From: Paenibacillus faecis
Lineage (GTDB): Bacteria > Bacillota > Bacilli > Paenibacillales > Paenibacillaceae
NCBI RefSeq assembly: GCF_008084145.1
Contig: NZ_VSDO01000004.1
Coordinates: forward strand, 758,202-822,201
DNA: 64,000 nucleotides
Direction of reading: 5' to 3'
The position numbers and the translations under genes were made by a program. The notes beneath the pieces are model-generated. The model was not told the origin of the DNA. It did not search any database and saw only the letters and a program-made list of their open reading frames with translations. Positions 15,426-24,175 of this stretch are shown one piece after another. Positions within the stretch are counted from its first letter, which is position 1. Every line of letters begins with the position of its first letter.

Positions 15426-15848
15426 TTACCGCCGCAGCAGCAGCCGGATCACCCGCAGCAATAGAAAATAACCGGCAAGCAGAGCGATCCCCGTCAAAAT
15501 AAGGATGCGGGTCTTCCGTGCGTTGGCCTCGCGTTTCTGCTGGGCTTCGGTCAGAGCCGTCACGGACGCGGCCAGTTCGCGGTTTTGTTCCATCAGAGCC
15601 TCATTCTGCTCACGGTAGGATTCCAGGGTCGATTCCGCTTCCGACAGCTTGTCCAGCGTCATTTCATAGTTGGCTTTCAGCTCGTTGACCTCTCCCGGAA
15701 GTTCGGACAGCTCTTTAGCTCCCTGGTAGAAATCGCTGAAAATGCCGGCATGCGCGGTGGAGGCCATAGGCAGAAGCGGGCCGAATAGCAGCCCTGCGCC
15801 GATCGGCAGGACTAATGCGGTTTTGGTTAAAGCGGAGCGCAGGCGCAT
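15426..15848 (-). CDS. Secreted/membrane coiled-coil protein of unknown function
   Basis: 140 residues. A signal peptide with probable cleavage after ASTAHA (residue ~34) is followed by a heptad-rich coiled coil (~45-112, ELSELPGEVNELKANYEMTLDKL, YREQNEALMEQNRELAASV) and a membrane helix (~115-135) with a basic tail. This suggests a C-terminally anchored extracytoplasmic rod. I do not recognise the family. It lies upstream of AIM24 in a likely two-gene operon. Confidence 0.7.
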   Translation of the reverse strand: MRLRSALTKTALVLPIGAGLLFGPLLPMASTAHAGIFSDFYQGAKELSELPGEVNELKANYEMTLDKLSEAESTLESYREQNEALMEQNRELAASVTALTEAQQKREANARKTRILILTGIALLAGYFLLLRVIRLLLRR

Positions 15849-15965
15849 CCTTCACCACCTCCGTCGAATACAAGTTCTCTTCAACTATTACGATCCATCC
15901 CGTCAAAAAGTTTCCTCACGTATCATTACACGCTGAAGACCGTACATTACACATCCTAAGCAGAA

Positions 15966-15993
15966 GAAGCCCGTCCCCATTCGGACGAGCCCC
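15966..15993 (-). terminator. Possible terminator after degV
   Basis: On the minus strand GCTCGTCC-GAAT-GGGACGGGC forms a GC hairpin, but only a weak pyrimidine run follows. Confidence 0.4.
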
Positions 15994-16018
15994 CGGAAAC
16001 CGTTCAAAACCGGTTAGG

Positions 16019-16882
16019 TTACATACTGTAGCCCGGCCGGCGTAAATACATGATCGCTACGGTGCGGGGACCGCAGTGGCAGGAAATCGCGCAGCCCCCT
16101 TCGATAACGGCCACGTCGCGAATGTCGGCTTTTTCGAGCAGGGTCGTCTTGATGTAATCGGCCGCTTTCTCCGCAAGCGTTTGGGCTACGATCACGAGAT
16201 CCCGGTCAACCTTGTGAATATTTTCCGTAAAATGATGGACCATTCGCTCCACGGCTTTTTCGGTCTTTCCTCTATATTTATCGGCGGAAATGACGAGTCC
16301 TTCCTTTATGCGAAGGACGGGGCGGATTTTAAGCAGGCTTCCGATCATATGCTGTACACTGGACACCCGTCCGCCCTTGTGAAGATAATCGAGGCTGTCG
16401 ACCAGCACTTCAATCTCCACCCGGTCGCGGAGTTCCTCCAGCATGGCCGCGATACCCTCGGCGTTTACTCCAGCCTCCGCCGCTTGGGCGGCTTTCAGCG
16501 CCAGGAGGGCGATTCCGCCCGACACATTCAGTGAATCCACGACGATAACGCGGCCTTCCGGCAGTTCCTCCGCGGCGATCAACGCGTTTTGACAGGTTGA
16601 AGAGAGCCGGGAAGACATGCTGATAAATACAATCGTATCGCCCTTCTCGATCCAGGGCGAAAAGGCCGCGATAAAATCGGCGGGAGACGGCGCCGACGTC
16701 CGGGGCAACTCCCCGGTTTCGTCGACCCGCCGGTAAATATCGGTTGTGGTGATCTCAAGTTTGTCTTTGTAGGCCGTTTCACCGAACACGACATAAAGCG
16801 GAACGATCCCGATGCCGTACCGGGTCATCCAGGACTCGGGGATATCGGAGATACTGTCCGCGAATATTTTCACTTGTGTCAA
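16019..16882 (-). CDS. DegV-family fatty-acid-binding protein
   Basis: 287 residues. N-terminal KIFADSISDIPESWMTRYGIGIVPLYV and TSAPSPADFIAAF match DegV proteins, which bind a fatty acid and hand it to the fatty acid kinase FakA in Gram-positives. The C-terminal EDD domain is recognisable (GLVISADKYRGKTEKAVERM). The TTG start has GGAGGA 7 bases upstream. The gene stands alone, and no fakA partner is in the window. Confidence 0.88.
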   Translation of the reverse strand: MTQVKIFADSISDIPESWMTRYGIGIVPLYVVFGETAYKDKLEITTTDIYRRVDETGELPRTSAPSPADFIAAFSPWIEKGDTIVFISMSSRLSSTCQNALIAAEELPEGRVIVVDSLNVSGGIALLALKAAQAAEAGVNAEGIAAMLEELRDRVEIEVLVDSLDYLHKGGRVSSVQHMIGSLLKIRPVLRIKEGLVISADKYRGKTEKAVERMVHHFTENIHKVDRDLVIVAQTLAEKAADYIKTTLLEKADIRDVAVIEGGCAISCHCGPRTVAIMYLRRPGYSM

Positions 16883-17010
16883 CGCATTTCCTCCAATTAG
16901 GTATTTATTTGATAAGAACAGGAGCTTTCTTTGATTATAGTGGGCGGCGATGCATAAAGCAAAGAAGTTACCTAGGCCCTAATTATATGGCGGCAATCCG
17001 CGCCATATGT

Positions 17011-17916
17011 TCAGCTTTTGTTATACGCGAAGCGCTGCCGGTATTTGCGTGGCGACATCCCCTCAAAACGCGAAAAGCTTGCCGTAAAATAGGCGGCCTG
17101 ATTGAAGCCGACCTCCTCCGCGACCCGCTCGACCGGCAAATCCGTTTGCAGCAGAAGCAGCTTCGATTGGTCGATCCGCAGCCGCAGCAAATAAACGGAC
17201 GGCGAGCAGCCGAACATTTTTTGCATGCAGCGGGCGATGTATACGGGGTGAAAATTAATCGCTTTCCCCAGTTTCTTGGCGGAGAACGGCTCGCGATAAT
17301 GCTCCCGCAAGTAAGAGGCGGCCCGTTCCGCGCATAGCGATTGCGGGGTAGGACGATCCGACTCCAGCGAAGCTGAGAGAAGCAGGATCACCTCCTGAAA
17401 CAACGCCTGCTGTTTTAAGCGGACGCTCGGCAAATGGATGTGTCGGTTCATCTCCGTAAGCTCGCTGATGATCTCCGCCATCTTCTGCTGCTGGGCCAGC
17501 CTGGTGAACTGCGGCAGGGCCAGCGTGTAGGCGGTAGTCGCAAAGGGATGTAGCGACAAGTAGTCCTGCGGATCGCTTTCGTGGCTTCGTCCTCGGCTGG
17601 ACCAGTACTCCTCTTCGTCCAGCACCCGCCAGTCGCCGAGGATCTGAAAGTGAAGCCAATGGTGCAGCGACTCTTCCCGGCAGCCCTCGTAAGCGTAATG
17701 GTAACTGTCCGGGCGCAGAATCAAGGCGTGACCTTCGGTTATTTCGTATTCCCGCTCCTCCTCGCCGACGTAGAGGCATCCGCGGACGGCGACGAGAAGG
17801 TCAAAGGCGCCGATATTTTTGCGGCTGGGATGCTTGCCTCCTACCGGAAGAGCCGATAAGCCGCTGACGATATAATGGGGTAACGGCGGTGCGGTAAACT
17901 CGATAATAGGCGGCAC
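17011..17916 (-). CDS. AraC-family transcriptional regulator
   Basis: 301 residues. An N-terminal cupin-like sensing domain (~15-150) is followed by two helix-turn-helix motifs in the C-terminal 100 residues (AKKLGKAINFHPVYIARCMQKMFGCSPSVYLLRLRIDQSKLLL, VERVAEEVGFNQAAYFTASFSRFEGMSPRKYR). The start is GTG with GGAGGT upstream. It is divergent from the MATE exporter gene, 158 bases away, so it may control that gene. Confidence 0.88.
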   Translation of the reverse strand: MPPIIEFTAPPLPHYIVSGLSALPVGGKHPSRKNIGAFDLLVAVRGCLYVGEEEREYEITEGHALILRPDSYHYAYEGCREESLHHWLHFQILGDWRVLDEEEYWSSRGRSHESDPQDYLSLHPFATTAYTLALPQFTRLAQQQKMAEIISELTEMNRHIHLPSVRLKQQALFQEVILLLSASLESDRPTPQSLCAERAASYLREHYREPFSAKKLGKAINFHPVYIARCMQKMFGCSPSVYLLRLRIDQSKLLLLQTDLPVERVAEEVGFNQAAYFTASFSRFEGMSPRKYRQRFAYNKS

Positions 17917-18074
17917 GGCACACCTCCAGGCAGTGAAGTTTTCAGGTTTAAATATTGAAAGATTGAGTTGGTTTTCTGATACATCGATATAACTATACCA
18001 TCTATAATGTGTTTCATGCTAAAAAGTTTGTGGTGACAACAAGAAAGGTCCCCGTACAACAGGAGGTTTTAATA

Positions 18075-19463
18075 ATGAAGAAAAATAAGGGGAGCGAAAA
18101 AAGTAAATTCTCCTTGTGGCTTTTGGCGTGGCCGATATTTATCGAGCAGTTTCTGCAATTTTTGCTCGGTTCGGTGGATACGTTGATGGTCAGTCGGATA
18201 TCGGATAACGCGGTGGCCGTCGTCGGTTTCTCCAATCAGCTGTTTAACGCCCTGACCACGCTGTTTGCCACCGTGGCCAGCGGTGCCGGCATCGTCATCG
18301 CGCAAAAAATCGGCTCGCGCAAAGAAGAGGACGCCCGTACGGTAGGGATTATCGCGTTTAACGCGACTGGTGCGATCGGCCTGGGTCTCAGCATCCTGTT
18401 GATCGCGCTTCCCCGGCCGATCGCCCGGATCCTGCAATTGCCGGAGGAATTGCTGCCCTTGGCCGAAGTTTACATTTCCATCGTCGGCGGCGGAATGATC
18501 TTGACGGCCTTAATGGCCGTACTCAGCACGGCGATCCGAAACACGGGCAACACCAAGGGACCGATGATGACCGCGATCGGGATGAACGTCATTCATATCG
18601 TAATGAATTACGGTTTTATTTTCGGAGCATTCGGCTTCCCGCAATGGGGGCTGACCGGCGTGGCGATCTCCACGGTCGTCAGTCGGCTGCTCGCCACCAT
18701 CGTGCTGTTCGTGATCTTCCTCGGCGCTTTCCACCGAAAAATCGAGCGAAAGGACTTCGCTTTGTTCGACCGCAAGCTGTTCAAGGAAATTCTGGTCATC
18801 GGCTGGCCGCTCGGCGTCAACTCGGCGAGCTGGGTGTTCTCCCAATTGGCGATTTTCTCGTTCCTGGCGGTGCTGGGGTCGACGGAATTGGCGGCCCGAA
18901 CCTATATGAATACGCTGGAATCCTTCTGCTTCCTGCTGGGCTTCTCGCTCGCACTGGCCGCCCAGATCCAGATCGCCCATCTGTACGGAGCGGGCCGAAC
19001 GAAGGAAGCTTATCAAGCCGTATTCAAAGTGCTGGCGATCGGATTGCCGCTCGTCATCGTCAATGCCTTTATTCTGGTGGTCTTCGGTCACAACGTGCTG
19101 GGCTTGTTTACGAAAGACCAGGATATTCTCGCGCTTTGCGGCGCGCTGCTGTGGCTAAATCTGCTGCTGCAGCCCGGTAAAATGGTCAACATGGCCATCG
19201 GCAACTCCCTCAATGCGGTGGGGGATACCCGATATACCATGAACATCTCGCTGATTTTCATGTGGGTCGTCGCCACCGGCTGTTCCTATTGGCTCGGCGT
19301 TTCGCTCGGTTACGGCATCATCGCGATTTACTCCTGCATGATCGCCGATGAATATATACGCGCTGTGCTCTCTTTCCTTCGCTGGCGGGAGCGCAAGTTC
19401 CTGAGGATGAAGGAAGCGGATATGGAAAGGACGCGGACCGGAGATCCGGCGATTTGCGTGTAA
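18075..19463 (+). CDS. MATE-family multidrug/Na+ efflux transporter
   Basis: 462 residues, 12 hydrophobic segments, two MatE halves. Motifs include FIEQFLQFLLGSVDTLMVSRISDNAVAVVGFSNQ in the first half and GWPLGVNSASWVFSQL in the second. AGGAGG lies 8 bases before the ATG. It exports cationic drugs or metabolites by exchange with H+ or Na+ across the cell membrane. The divergent AraC gene is a plausible regulator. It ends at a shared terminator. Confidence 0.88.
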   Translation: MKKNKGSEKSKFSLWLLAWPIFIEQFLQFLLGSVDTLMVSRISDNAVAVVGFSNQLFNALTTLFATVASGAGIVIAQKIGSRKEEDARTVGIIAFNATGAIGLGLSILLIALPRPIARILQLPEELLPLAEVYISIVGGGMILTALMAVLSTAIRNTGNTKGPMMTAIGMNVIHIVMNYGFIFGAFGFPQWGLTGVAISTVVSRLLATIVLFVIFLGAFHRKIERKDFALFDRKLFKEILVIGWPLGVNSASWVFSQLAIFSFLAVLGSTELAARTYMNTLESFCFLLGFSLALAAQIQIAHLYGAGRTKEAYQAVFKVLAIGLPLVIVNAFILVVFGHNVLGLFTKDQDILALCGALLWLNLLLQPGKMVNMAIGNSLNAVGDTRYTMNISLIFMWVVATGCSYWLGVSLGYGIIAIYSCMIADEYIRAVLSFLRWRERKFLRMKEADMERTRTGDPAICV

Positions 19464-19488
19464 GACGGCGATCTCGCTGCAAATAAAG

Positions 19489-19523
19489 AAAGGCGCCCCG
19501 ATTCTCTAATCGGAGCGCCTTTT
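19489..19523. terminator. Bidirectional terminator
   Basis: AAAGGCGC-CCGATT and AATCGG-GCGCCTTTT form a near-perfect stem with a CTCT loop, between the convergent MATE and LtaS-type genes. Confidence 0.88.
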
Positions 19524-19527
19524 GCCA

Positions 19528-21411
19528 TTATTCCGTTTCCTCGGCTTTAACCCGGTCCGGGAGCTGCTGCACATAACTGTCGGAGAGCCGGAGCAGCTCC
19601 AGCGCACGGTTGTATTCCTTCTCCGTGGTGAGCGCCTGGCTCACGCCGTCTTCGGCGACGGGATATTGCGTGCCGTCTTTGTACCACACACCCGGCATAA
19701 ACAGCGCCTTGTCGTTGAGGAACGAACCGGACGGCAGGTAATACCGCTGCGGGAGCAGGTTGTAGGTTTGGTTCAAAATATCTTGGCCGAAGTGAAGATG
19801 CTGGTCCAGCGAAATCCCCATCAAGTTGGCGACCGTAGGCAGAATATCCACCTGGCCTCCGACATTTTCGAACGTGTTCGGCGCGGAGACGCCGGGTGCC
19901 GAAATGATGAGCGGGATGTTGATCATATCGATATATCCGTAGTCCCGGCCGTAGATCTCATGCATCAATTCAAGCCCATGTTTATCCAGCGAGTACATCG
20001 GCAATCCCAAATGATCGCCGTAGATGACGACGACGCTGTTGTCCCAGATGCCTCTTCGTTTCAAGTCTTCGATAAACTGGCCCAAGGCGTAGTCCGCGTA
20101 ATTTTGCGAGCGGATGTAATCGCCGACCATATTGTCCTGATAACGTTCAGGGAGCGTTATGCGGTCCTTTTCATGCGGCATGGTGAACGGATGATGGGCC
20201 GTCATGGAAATGACCTGGGTGTAGAACGGCTTTCCGGCCTGCTGCATCTTGTCCAATTCTTCCGCCGTTTTTTTGTAAAGCACCTCATCGGACGGACCGA
20301 AGAAAACGGTATCCTCCTGACCGAAAAACTCCTGATCGTAGTACCGGTCAAAGCCGATCGCTTTATACAGCTCGCCGCGGTTCCAGAAATCGACCACATT
20401 TGTATGGAATGTAGCCGTATCGTAGCCGGCCGATTTCATCAGCTTCGGCAAACTCGGCAGTTCTTTGTCCGGATAATTTTGCGTAGCCGCCTCATTATAA
20501 GGGATATAGAAAGAGGTGTTTACGACAAATTCGGCGTCCGACGTGTTTCCCTGCCCTACCATTTGATAAAAATGCTTGAAGTACATATTTTCTTTGGCCA
20601 GCTTGTTCATGACCGGCGTAATTTCCTGTCCGTCGATTTTCAGGTCGATCAGAAAATTCTGAAAGGACTCCATCTGGATGATGATCAGGTTCTTTCCCTT
20701 CGCCTGTCCGAAGTATTTCGGATGCGCCGGCGGGGTGACACCCTTCAACTGGTCGATCTTCGTTTGGTTGATTTCGTTCTTGTCGACCAGGTCCTCTTTC
20801 TTGCTGCTGTTGGAAAAAATGACATAGGTTTCGTAATTGAGAATCCCCATCTGTTCCGCCTGTTTGATCTCGTTCATGCTGGCCCGGTTCGGCCACACGT
20901 TGAAGATACACAGGGCGACCGAAACGCCAAACACCGTCGCGACGATACCGGTACGCAAGCTCTTCAAGTTAAAGAAAGCCTTCAGCTTCTCGGCTCTCTT
21001 CTTGCGGAACAGCCAAAACCCGATCACGACGATATCCAGGAAGATCAGCAGGTAGTACGGCGCCAGCAGGGAAAACACGCTGTTGCTGACCGCCGTGACC
21101 TGGTTCACCTGCTGGAGGGCGTGATAGGTCACCATAACACCGTAATATTTATGATACATCATGGCGGCGAAGAAAATCCCCGTGACGATCAAATTGACCG
21201 TCAGATAAACGGCGATTTTGCGCTTGGACGAGAACCATTCGATGAGGCAGAACAAGGCCCAAATGAACGGCAGCTCTTTAAGCAGGGGGCCCCAGGGCGG
21301 CATCTCCTCGAAGATGGCAATCCAGGCGAGATACGTTTTCAGAATCAAAATGAAGGTGAAGAAAACGAACGGCTTAATATTGCCCAGCCTGATACGATTT
21401 AAAGCAGGCAC
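19528..21411 (-). CDS. LtaS-type lipoteichoic acid synthase family sulfatase
   Basis: 627 residues: five membrane helices (1-180), then an extracellular sulfatase-fold domain. Metal and catalytic motifs are IIIQMESFQ (Glu ligand), GNTSDAEF (nucleophile threonine near residue 289) and VVIYGDHLGLP (Asp-His ligands). LtaS enzymes polymerise glycerol phosphate from phosphatidylglycerol on the outer membrane face. The length and order are right for LtaS or its paralogues YfnI/YqgS; which one cannot be decided by eye. The GTG start has GGAAGG upstream. It is monocistronic. Confidence 0.9.
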   Translation of the reverse strand: MPALNRIRLGNIKPFVFFTFILILKTYLAWIAIFEEMPPWGPLLKELPFIWALFCLIEWFSSKRKIAVYLTVNLIVTGIFFAAMMYHKYYGVMVTYHALQQVNQVTAVSNSVFSLLAPYYLLIFLDIVVIGFWLFRKKRAEKLKAFFNLKSLRTGIVATVFGVSVALCIFNVWPNRASMNEIKQAEQMGILNYETYVIFSNSSKKEDLVDKNEINQTKIDQLKGVTPPAHPKYFGQAKGKNLIIIQMESFQNFLIDLKIDGQEITPVMNKLAKENMYFKHFYQMVGQGNTSDAEFVVNTSFYIPYNEAATQNYPDKELPSLPKLMKSAGYDTATFHTNVVDFWNRGELYKAIGFDRYYDQEFFGQEDTVFFGPSDEVLYKKTAEELDKMQQAGKPFYTQVISMTAHHPFTMPHEKDRITLPERYQDNMVGDYIRSQNYADYALGQFIEDLKRRGIWDNSVVVIYGDHLGLPMYSLDKHGLELMHEIYGRDYGYIDMINIPLIISAPGVSAPNTFENVGGQVDILPTVANLMGISLDQHLHFGQDILNQTYNLLPQRYYLPSGSFLNDKALFMPGVWYKDGTQYPVAEDGVSQALTTEKEYNRALELLRLSDSYVQQLPDRVKAEETE

Positions 21412-21586
21412 GGTACGATCCTTCCTTTCGATGCGCGATTCATGAAGATAATATTAATACTGCCTTTACATTTTAAATACCCTTAATATAATACATGAAA
21501 AGAGTTGGAGAACAAAATAAATCAATTCACACATTTAACAAGATATCCCAAGTGAAAGGCAGGGATACGGGCCTTATATCGCTTAG

Positions 21587-21616
21587 TTGACACTTAACTG
21601 TATTTTTTGGTAAATT
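21587..21616 (+). promoter_or_regulatory. Promoter of the mutS2-like leader
   Basis: TTGACA (21587-21592), an 18-base spacer and TAAATT (21611-21616). Transcription would start near 21623, just before the small leader reading frame. Confidence 0.6.
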
Positions 21617-21648
21617 GAAGGCATCCGCAAAGTGTAGGAGAGATTTTG

Positions 21649-21672
21649 ATGTCGGTGAGCGTTCTTAACTAA
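21649..21672 (+). CDS. Leader peptide MSVSVLN (upstream reading frame)
   Basis: Seven codons plus TAA. AGGAG (21636-21640) lies 8 bases before the ATG, a textbook ribosome site. The last three codons and the stop (GTT CTT AAC TAA) are exactly the 12 bases that pair with 21781-21792. A ribosome on this frame would block that helix. The peptide itself need have no other role. Confidence 0.6.
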   Translation: MSVSVLN

Positions 21673-21855
21673 TTAATTTCATAGCGACCGGAAGAAACGA
21701 AGGTTCGGTTCATTGTGTTTTGTTTTTTTTGAGACACAAGGGAACCTCTGATTTTTTGCGCCTCTTTTCGGTCTCTGAATTTAGTTAAGAACACACGAAC
21801 ACAATCATTCAGCGCTTTTGGCCGCTGTCTGTTTCTTCGGATCTATATTCCCGAA

Positions 21856-21885
21856 GCCGTGCTGTTTTTCAGCACGGCTTTTTTT
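21856..21885 (+). terminator. Leader terminator 1
   Basis: GCCGTGCTG/CAGCACGGC, a perfect 9-bp stem with a T5 loop, followed by seven T residues, upstream of the mutS2-like gene. Confidence 0.88.
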
Positions 21886-21932
21886 GCGGCATTCACATCC
21901 GATAAAGAAAAGACATTTTGCATTTTGCGGAT

Positions 21933-21980
21933 AAAAAAGGGCAAAGGATGGCATTTTCGTGCTGTCTTTTGCCCTTTTTC
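21933..21980 (+). terminator. Leader terminator 2
   Basis: AAAAAAGGGCAAAG and CTTTTGCCCTTTTT form a long stem with an inner GGCA/TGCT pairing and a T tail. It ends only about 37 bases before the start codon of the mutS2-like gene. No convincing promoter lies between it and the gene. Confidence 0.85.
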
Positions 21981-22016
21981 TGTTGTTACCACATGTACAG
22001 GAGGAATCTATGGATC

Positions 22017-24116
22017 ATGGAAAACTTTACGTTAAATATGTTGGAGTACGAAAGTATGAAACAAGACTTGTCCGCGTTCGCCGTTTCTTACGAGGGGCGG
22101 GCCCGCATCGCCAGGCTGGTCCCGATGGAAGAACTCAGACCGATCGAACGCGCGATAGCCGAAACGGCCGAGGCGCGGGAACTGATCGGCAGAGGATCGA
22201 GCGTTCCGCTGCCGTCCCTGGAAGGCATCGAACTCGTCGCTTCCTTGCTGGGAACGGGGTATTTGTTCACGGAACAGGATTTGACGGCGGTTCAGACCTT
22301 CCTGCAGAGCTGCGGACAGTTGAAGAAGTATATTGAGTCCAAAGGCGACGCCGCCTGGCAGATTGGTATTTACGCGGCTTCCCTGCGGGATTTGCCCGAA
22401 TTGCGGCAGGAGATTATGCGCTGCATCCGGCACGGTGTCATTACGAACGAAGCGAGCCGCGACCTCGAGAAAATCCGCCGGAAAATCGATATGCTTAAAG
22501 AGAAAATAAATAAGAAAATGCACTCCGTCATGTCCCGGCACGCGGCGATTTTACAGGAGAGCATCGTCAGCGTGCGGGGAGGCCGCTATGTCATACCGGT
22601 CAAAAAGGAATTTTACAGGCAGGTCAAGGGGCGGATGCTGGACCAGTCGACCAGCGGGCAGACGGTATTTATCGAACCGGACGAAATCTCGTCCTTGCAG
22701 GGGGAACTGGAACTGCTGCAGGGCGAGGAAGCCAGGGAAGAAGCGAAGATTCTCGGCTATCTGACCGAGCTCGTGGAGAAGGAGGCCGCAAGCATCACCG
22801 GGAATATCGAAATTACCGGCTTGTACGATTTTATCTTTGCCAAGGCGAAATATGCCGCTTCGATGGACGCCGCAGCCGTGGGCGTCAATGACAAAGGCAG
22901 AACGGTGCTGCGCGGGGCGAAGCATCCGAAGCTGCTCGGCAGCATGGTACCGTTGGATTTGGAAATCGGCGCCGATTATAAAACTTTAATCATCACGGGA
23001 CCGAACACCGGAGGGAAAACGGTGGTGCTCAAAACGTTCGGCCTGCTGTCCTTGATGGTGCAATCCGGCCTGCTTGTACCGGTAGGCCCCGGCAGCGAGT
23101 TTGCCGTTTACCGCGGCATCATGGCGGTAATCGGGGACGGGCAGAACCTGGAGCAATCGCTTAGCACCTTCTCCGCGCAGATTCAAAGCCTGGTGGCGAT
23201 GTTAAAAGTCGCCGGCCCGTCGACGCTCCTGCTGATCGACGAACTGGCGGCCGGCACGGACCCGGGAGAAGGAATCGCGTTGTCGATCGCGATCCTGGAG
23301 GAATTCAGCCGAAAAAAAGCGACCGTCCTGGTGACGACACATTTCAACGAGCTGAAAACTTTCGCCTCCCGGGCCGAGGGGTTTGAGAATGCGCGGATGG
23401 AGTTCGACCCGGACACCCTGCGCCCCCTGTATAAGCTGACCATCGGCCGGGCCGGGCAGAGCTATGCCATCGAGATCGCCAGAAAACTGGGGATTACGGC
23501 GGACATTATCGCCAGATCGCAGCATATCGTCAGCCGTCAGATCGGGGCGGGGGGCAAAGTGTCCGTATGGGATGAGATCGTGCCGGCAAGGAATGATTCG
23601 CCGGCGGATTCGATAGCCGGACAGTTACCGCAACCGCAAACACAAACAGAAACGGCCTCGGAAAGGATAAGCGAAGCTCGGCCGGAGGAAGACAAGCAAC
23701 TCGAAGCTAGAGCGCTAACGGAGAAGGAACGCCGATGGCCAGAGGCGCGGGGAACTTCCGGACATCGGGTTAAAACCGATACTTCCGGCGAGGAGGAGCG
23801 GGAGGACGAGATGAAGCTGGCTCCTCATCGGTTTGAGATCGGAGATGCCGTCTATGTAACGGCTCTCGGGAAGATCGGCATCGTCAGCGAACCCGAAGAC
23901 TTGCGGGGGACGGTCGGCGTCCTGATCCAGAAGCAGCGCATCAAAGTCAACCGGAAGCGGTTGAAACCCTATCTTAAAAAAGATCAGCTGTATCCGGAGG
24001 ATTATGATCTGGACATCGTGCTGGATACGAAAGAAAACCGCAAAAAGCGCAAGCTGATGTCCAAACAGCATGTGGAGGGGATGGAGATCGTCCGCAGGCC
24101 GGACGAGACTTATTAA
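22017..24116 (+). CDS. MutS2-like ATPase lacking the Smr domain
   Basis: 699 residues. The N-terminal MutS core/clamp region (LEYESMKQDLSAFAVSYEGRARI, IRRKIDMLKEKINKKMHSVM) is followed by an ABC-type ATPase with Walker A GPNTGGKT (~330), Walker B LLLIDELAAGTDPGEG (~403) and VTTHFNELK. The charged linker ~515-595 (QPQTQTETASE) leads to a small C-terminal beta-rich part. MutS2 of Bacillus is ~785 residues and ends in an Smr domain; none is seen here. The ATG at 22017 fits the family N-terminus, 12 bases after AGGAGG. MutS2 acts in recombination control and in splitting collided ribosomes; this paralogue may share the latter. Confidence 0.85.
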   Translation: MENFTLNMLEYESMKQDLSAFAVSYEGRARIARLVPMEELRPIERAIAETAEARELIGRGSSVPLPSLEGIELVASLLGTGYLFTEQDLTAVQTFLQSCGQLKKYIESKGDAAWQIGIYAASLRDLPELRQEIMRCIRHGVITNEASRDLEKIRRKIDMLKEKINKKMHSVMSRHAAILQESIVSVRGGRYVIPVKKEFYRQVKGRMLDQSTSGQTVFIEPDEISSLQGELELLQGEEAREEAKILGYLTELVEKEAASITGNIEITGLYDFIFAKAKYAASMDAAAVGVNDKGRTVLRGAKHPKLLGSMVPLDLEIGADYKTLIITGPNTGGKTVVLKTFGLLSLMVQSGLLVPVGPGSEFAVYRGIMAVIGDGQNLEQSLSTFSAQIQSLVAMLKVAGPSTLLLIDELAAGTDPGEGIALSIAILEEFSRKKATVLVTTHFNELKTFASRAEGFENARMEFDPDTLRPLYKLTIGRAGQSYAIEIARKLGITADIIARSQHIVSRQIGAGGKVSVWDEIVPARNDSPADSIAGQLPQPQTQTETASERISEARPEEDKQLEARALTEKERRWPEARGTSGHRVKTDTSGEEEREDEMKLAPHRFEIGDAVYVTALGKIGIVSEPEDLRGTVGVLIQKQRIKVNRKRLKPYLKKDQLYPEDYDLDIVLDTKENRKKRKLMSKQHVEGMEIVRRPDETY

Positions 24117-24127
24117 CGGAGCGTGAG

Positions 24128-24166
24128 AAGGCCCGTCGGCGGAGATGACCGTCCGGCGGGCCTTTT
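24128..24166 (+). terminator. Rho-independent terminator
   Basis: AAGGCCCGTCGG and CCGGCGGGCCTT pair, followed by a T run, between the convergent mutS2-like and fRMsr genes. Confidence 0.85.
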
Positions 24167-24175
24167 GACATAAAC

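Larger units (their letters stand above)
21622..21885 (+). ncRNA. Structured leader RNA / candidate ribosome-sensing attenuator
   Basis: A nested rod of helices is visible: GTTCTTAACTAA (21661-21672) with TTAGTTAAGAAC (21781-21792), GACCG.AA (21686) with TT..CGGTC (21765), AGGTTC (21701) with GAACCT (21742), TTGTGT (21713) with ACACAA (21734). Further hairpins (CAGCG/CGCTG, CTTCGG/CCGAAG) and a terminator follow. An alternative pairing TTGTGTT (21713) with AACACAA (21798) is possible. The 5' arm of the outer helix is the end of the small reading frame. A 6S-like rod was considered, but the start signals favour attenuation. Confidence 0.55.

Noticed and set aside
19522..21402. Long plus-strand open frame (626 codons) opposite the LtaS-type gene
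   Set aside because: It is an exact antisense shadow of a well-recognised gene; its composition is Arg/His/Leu-rich and has no domain.
21622..21885. 6S RNA
   Set aside because: The rod-like fold is reminiscent, but the ribosome site, small frame and position directly before a gene with a second terminator fit an attenuator better. Not fully excluded; a covariance-model search would decide.
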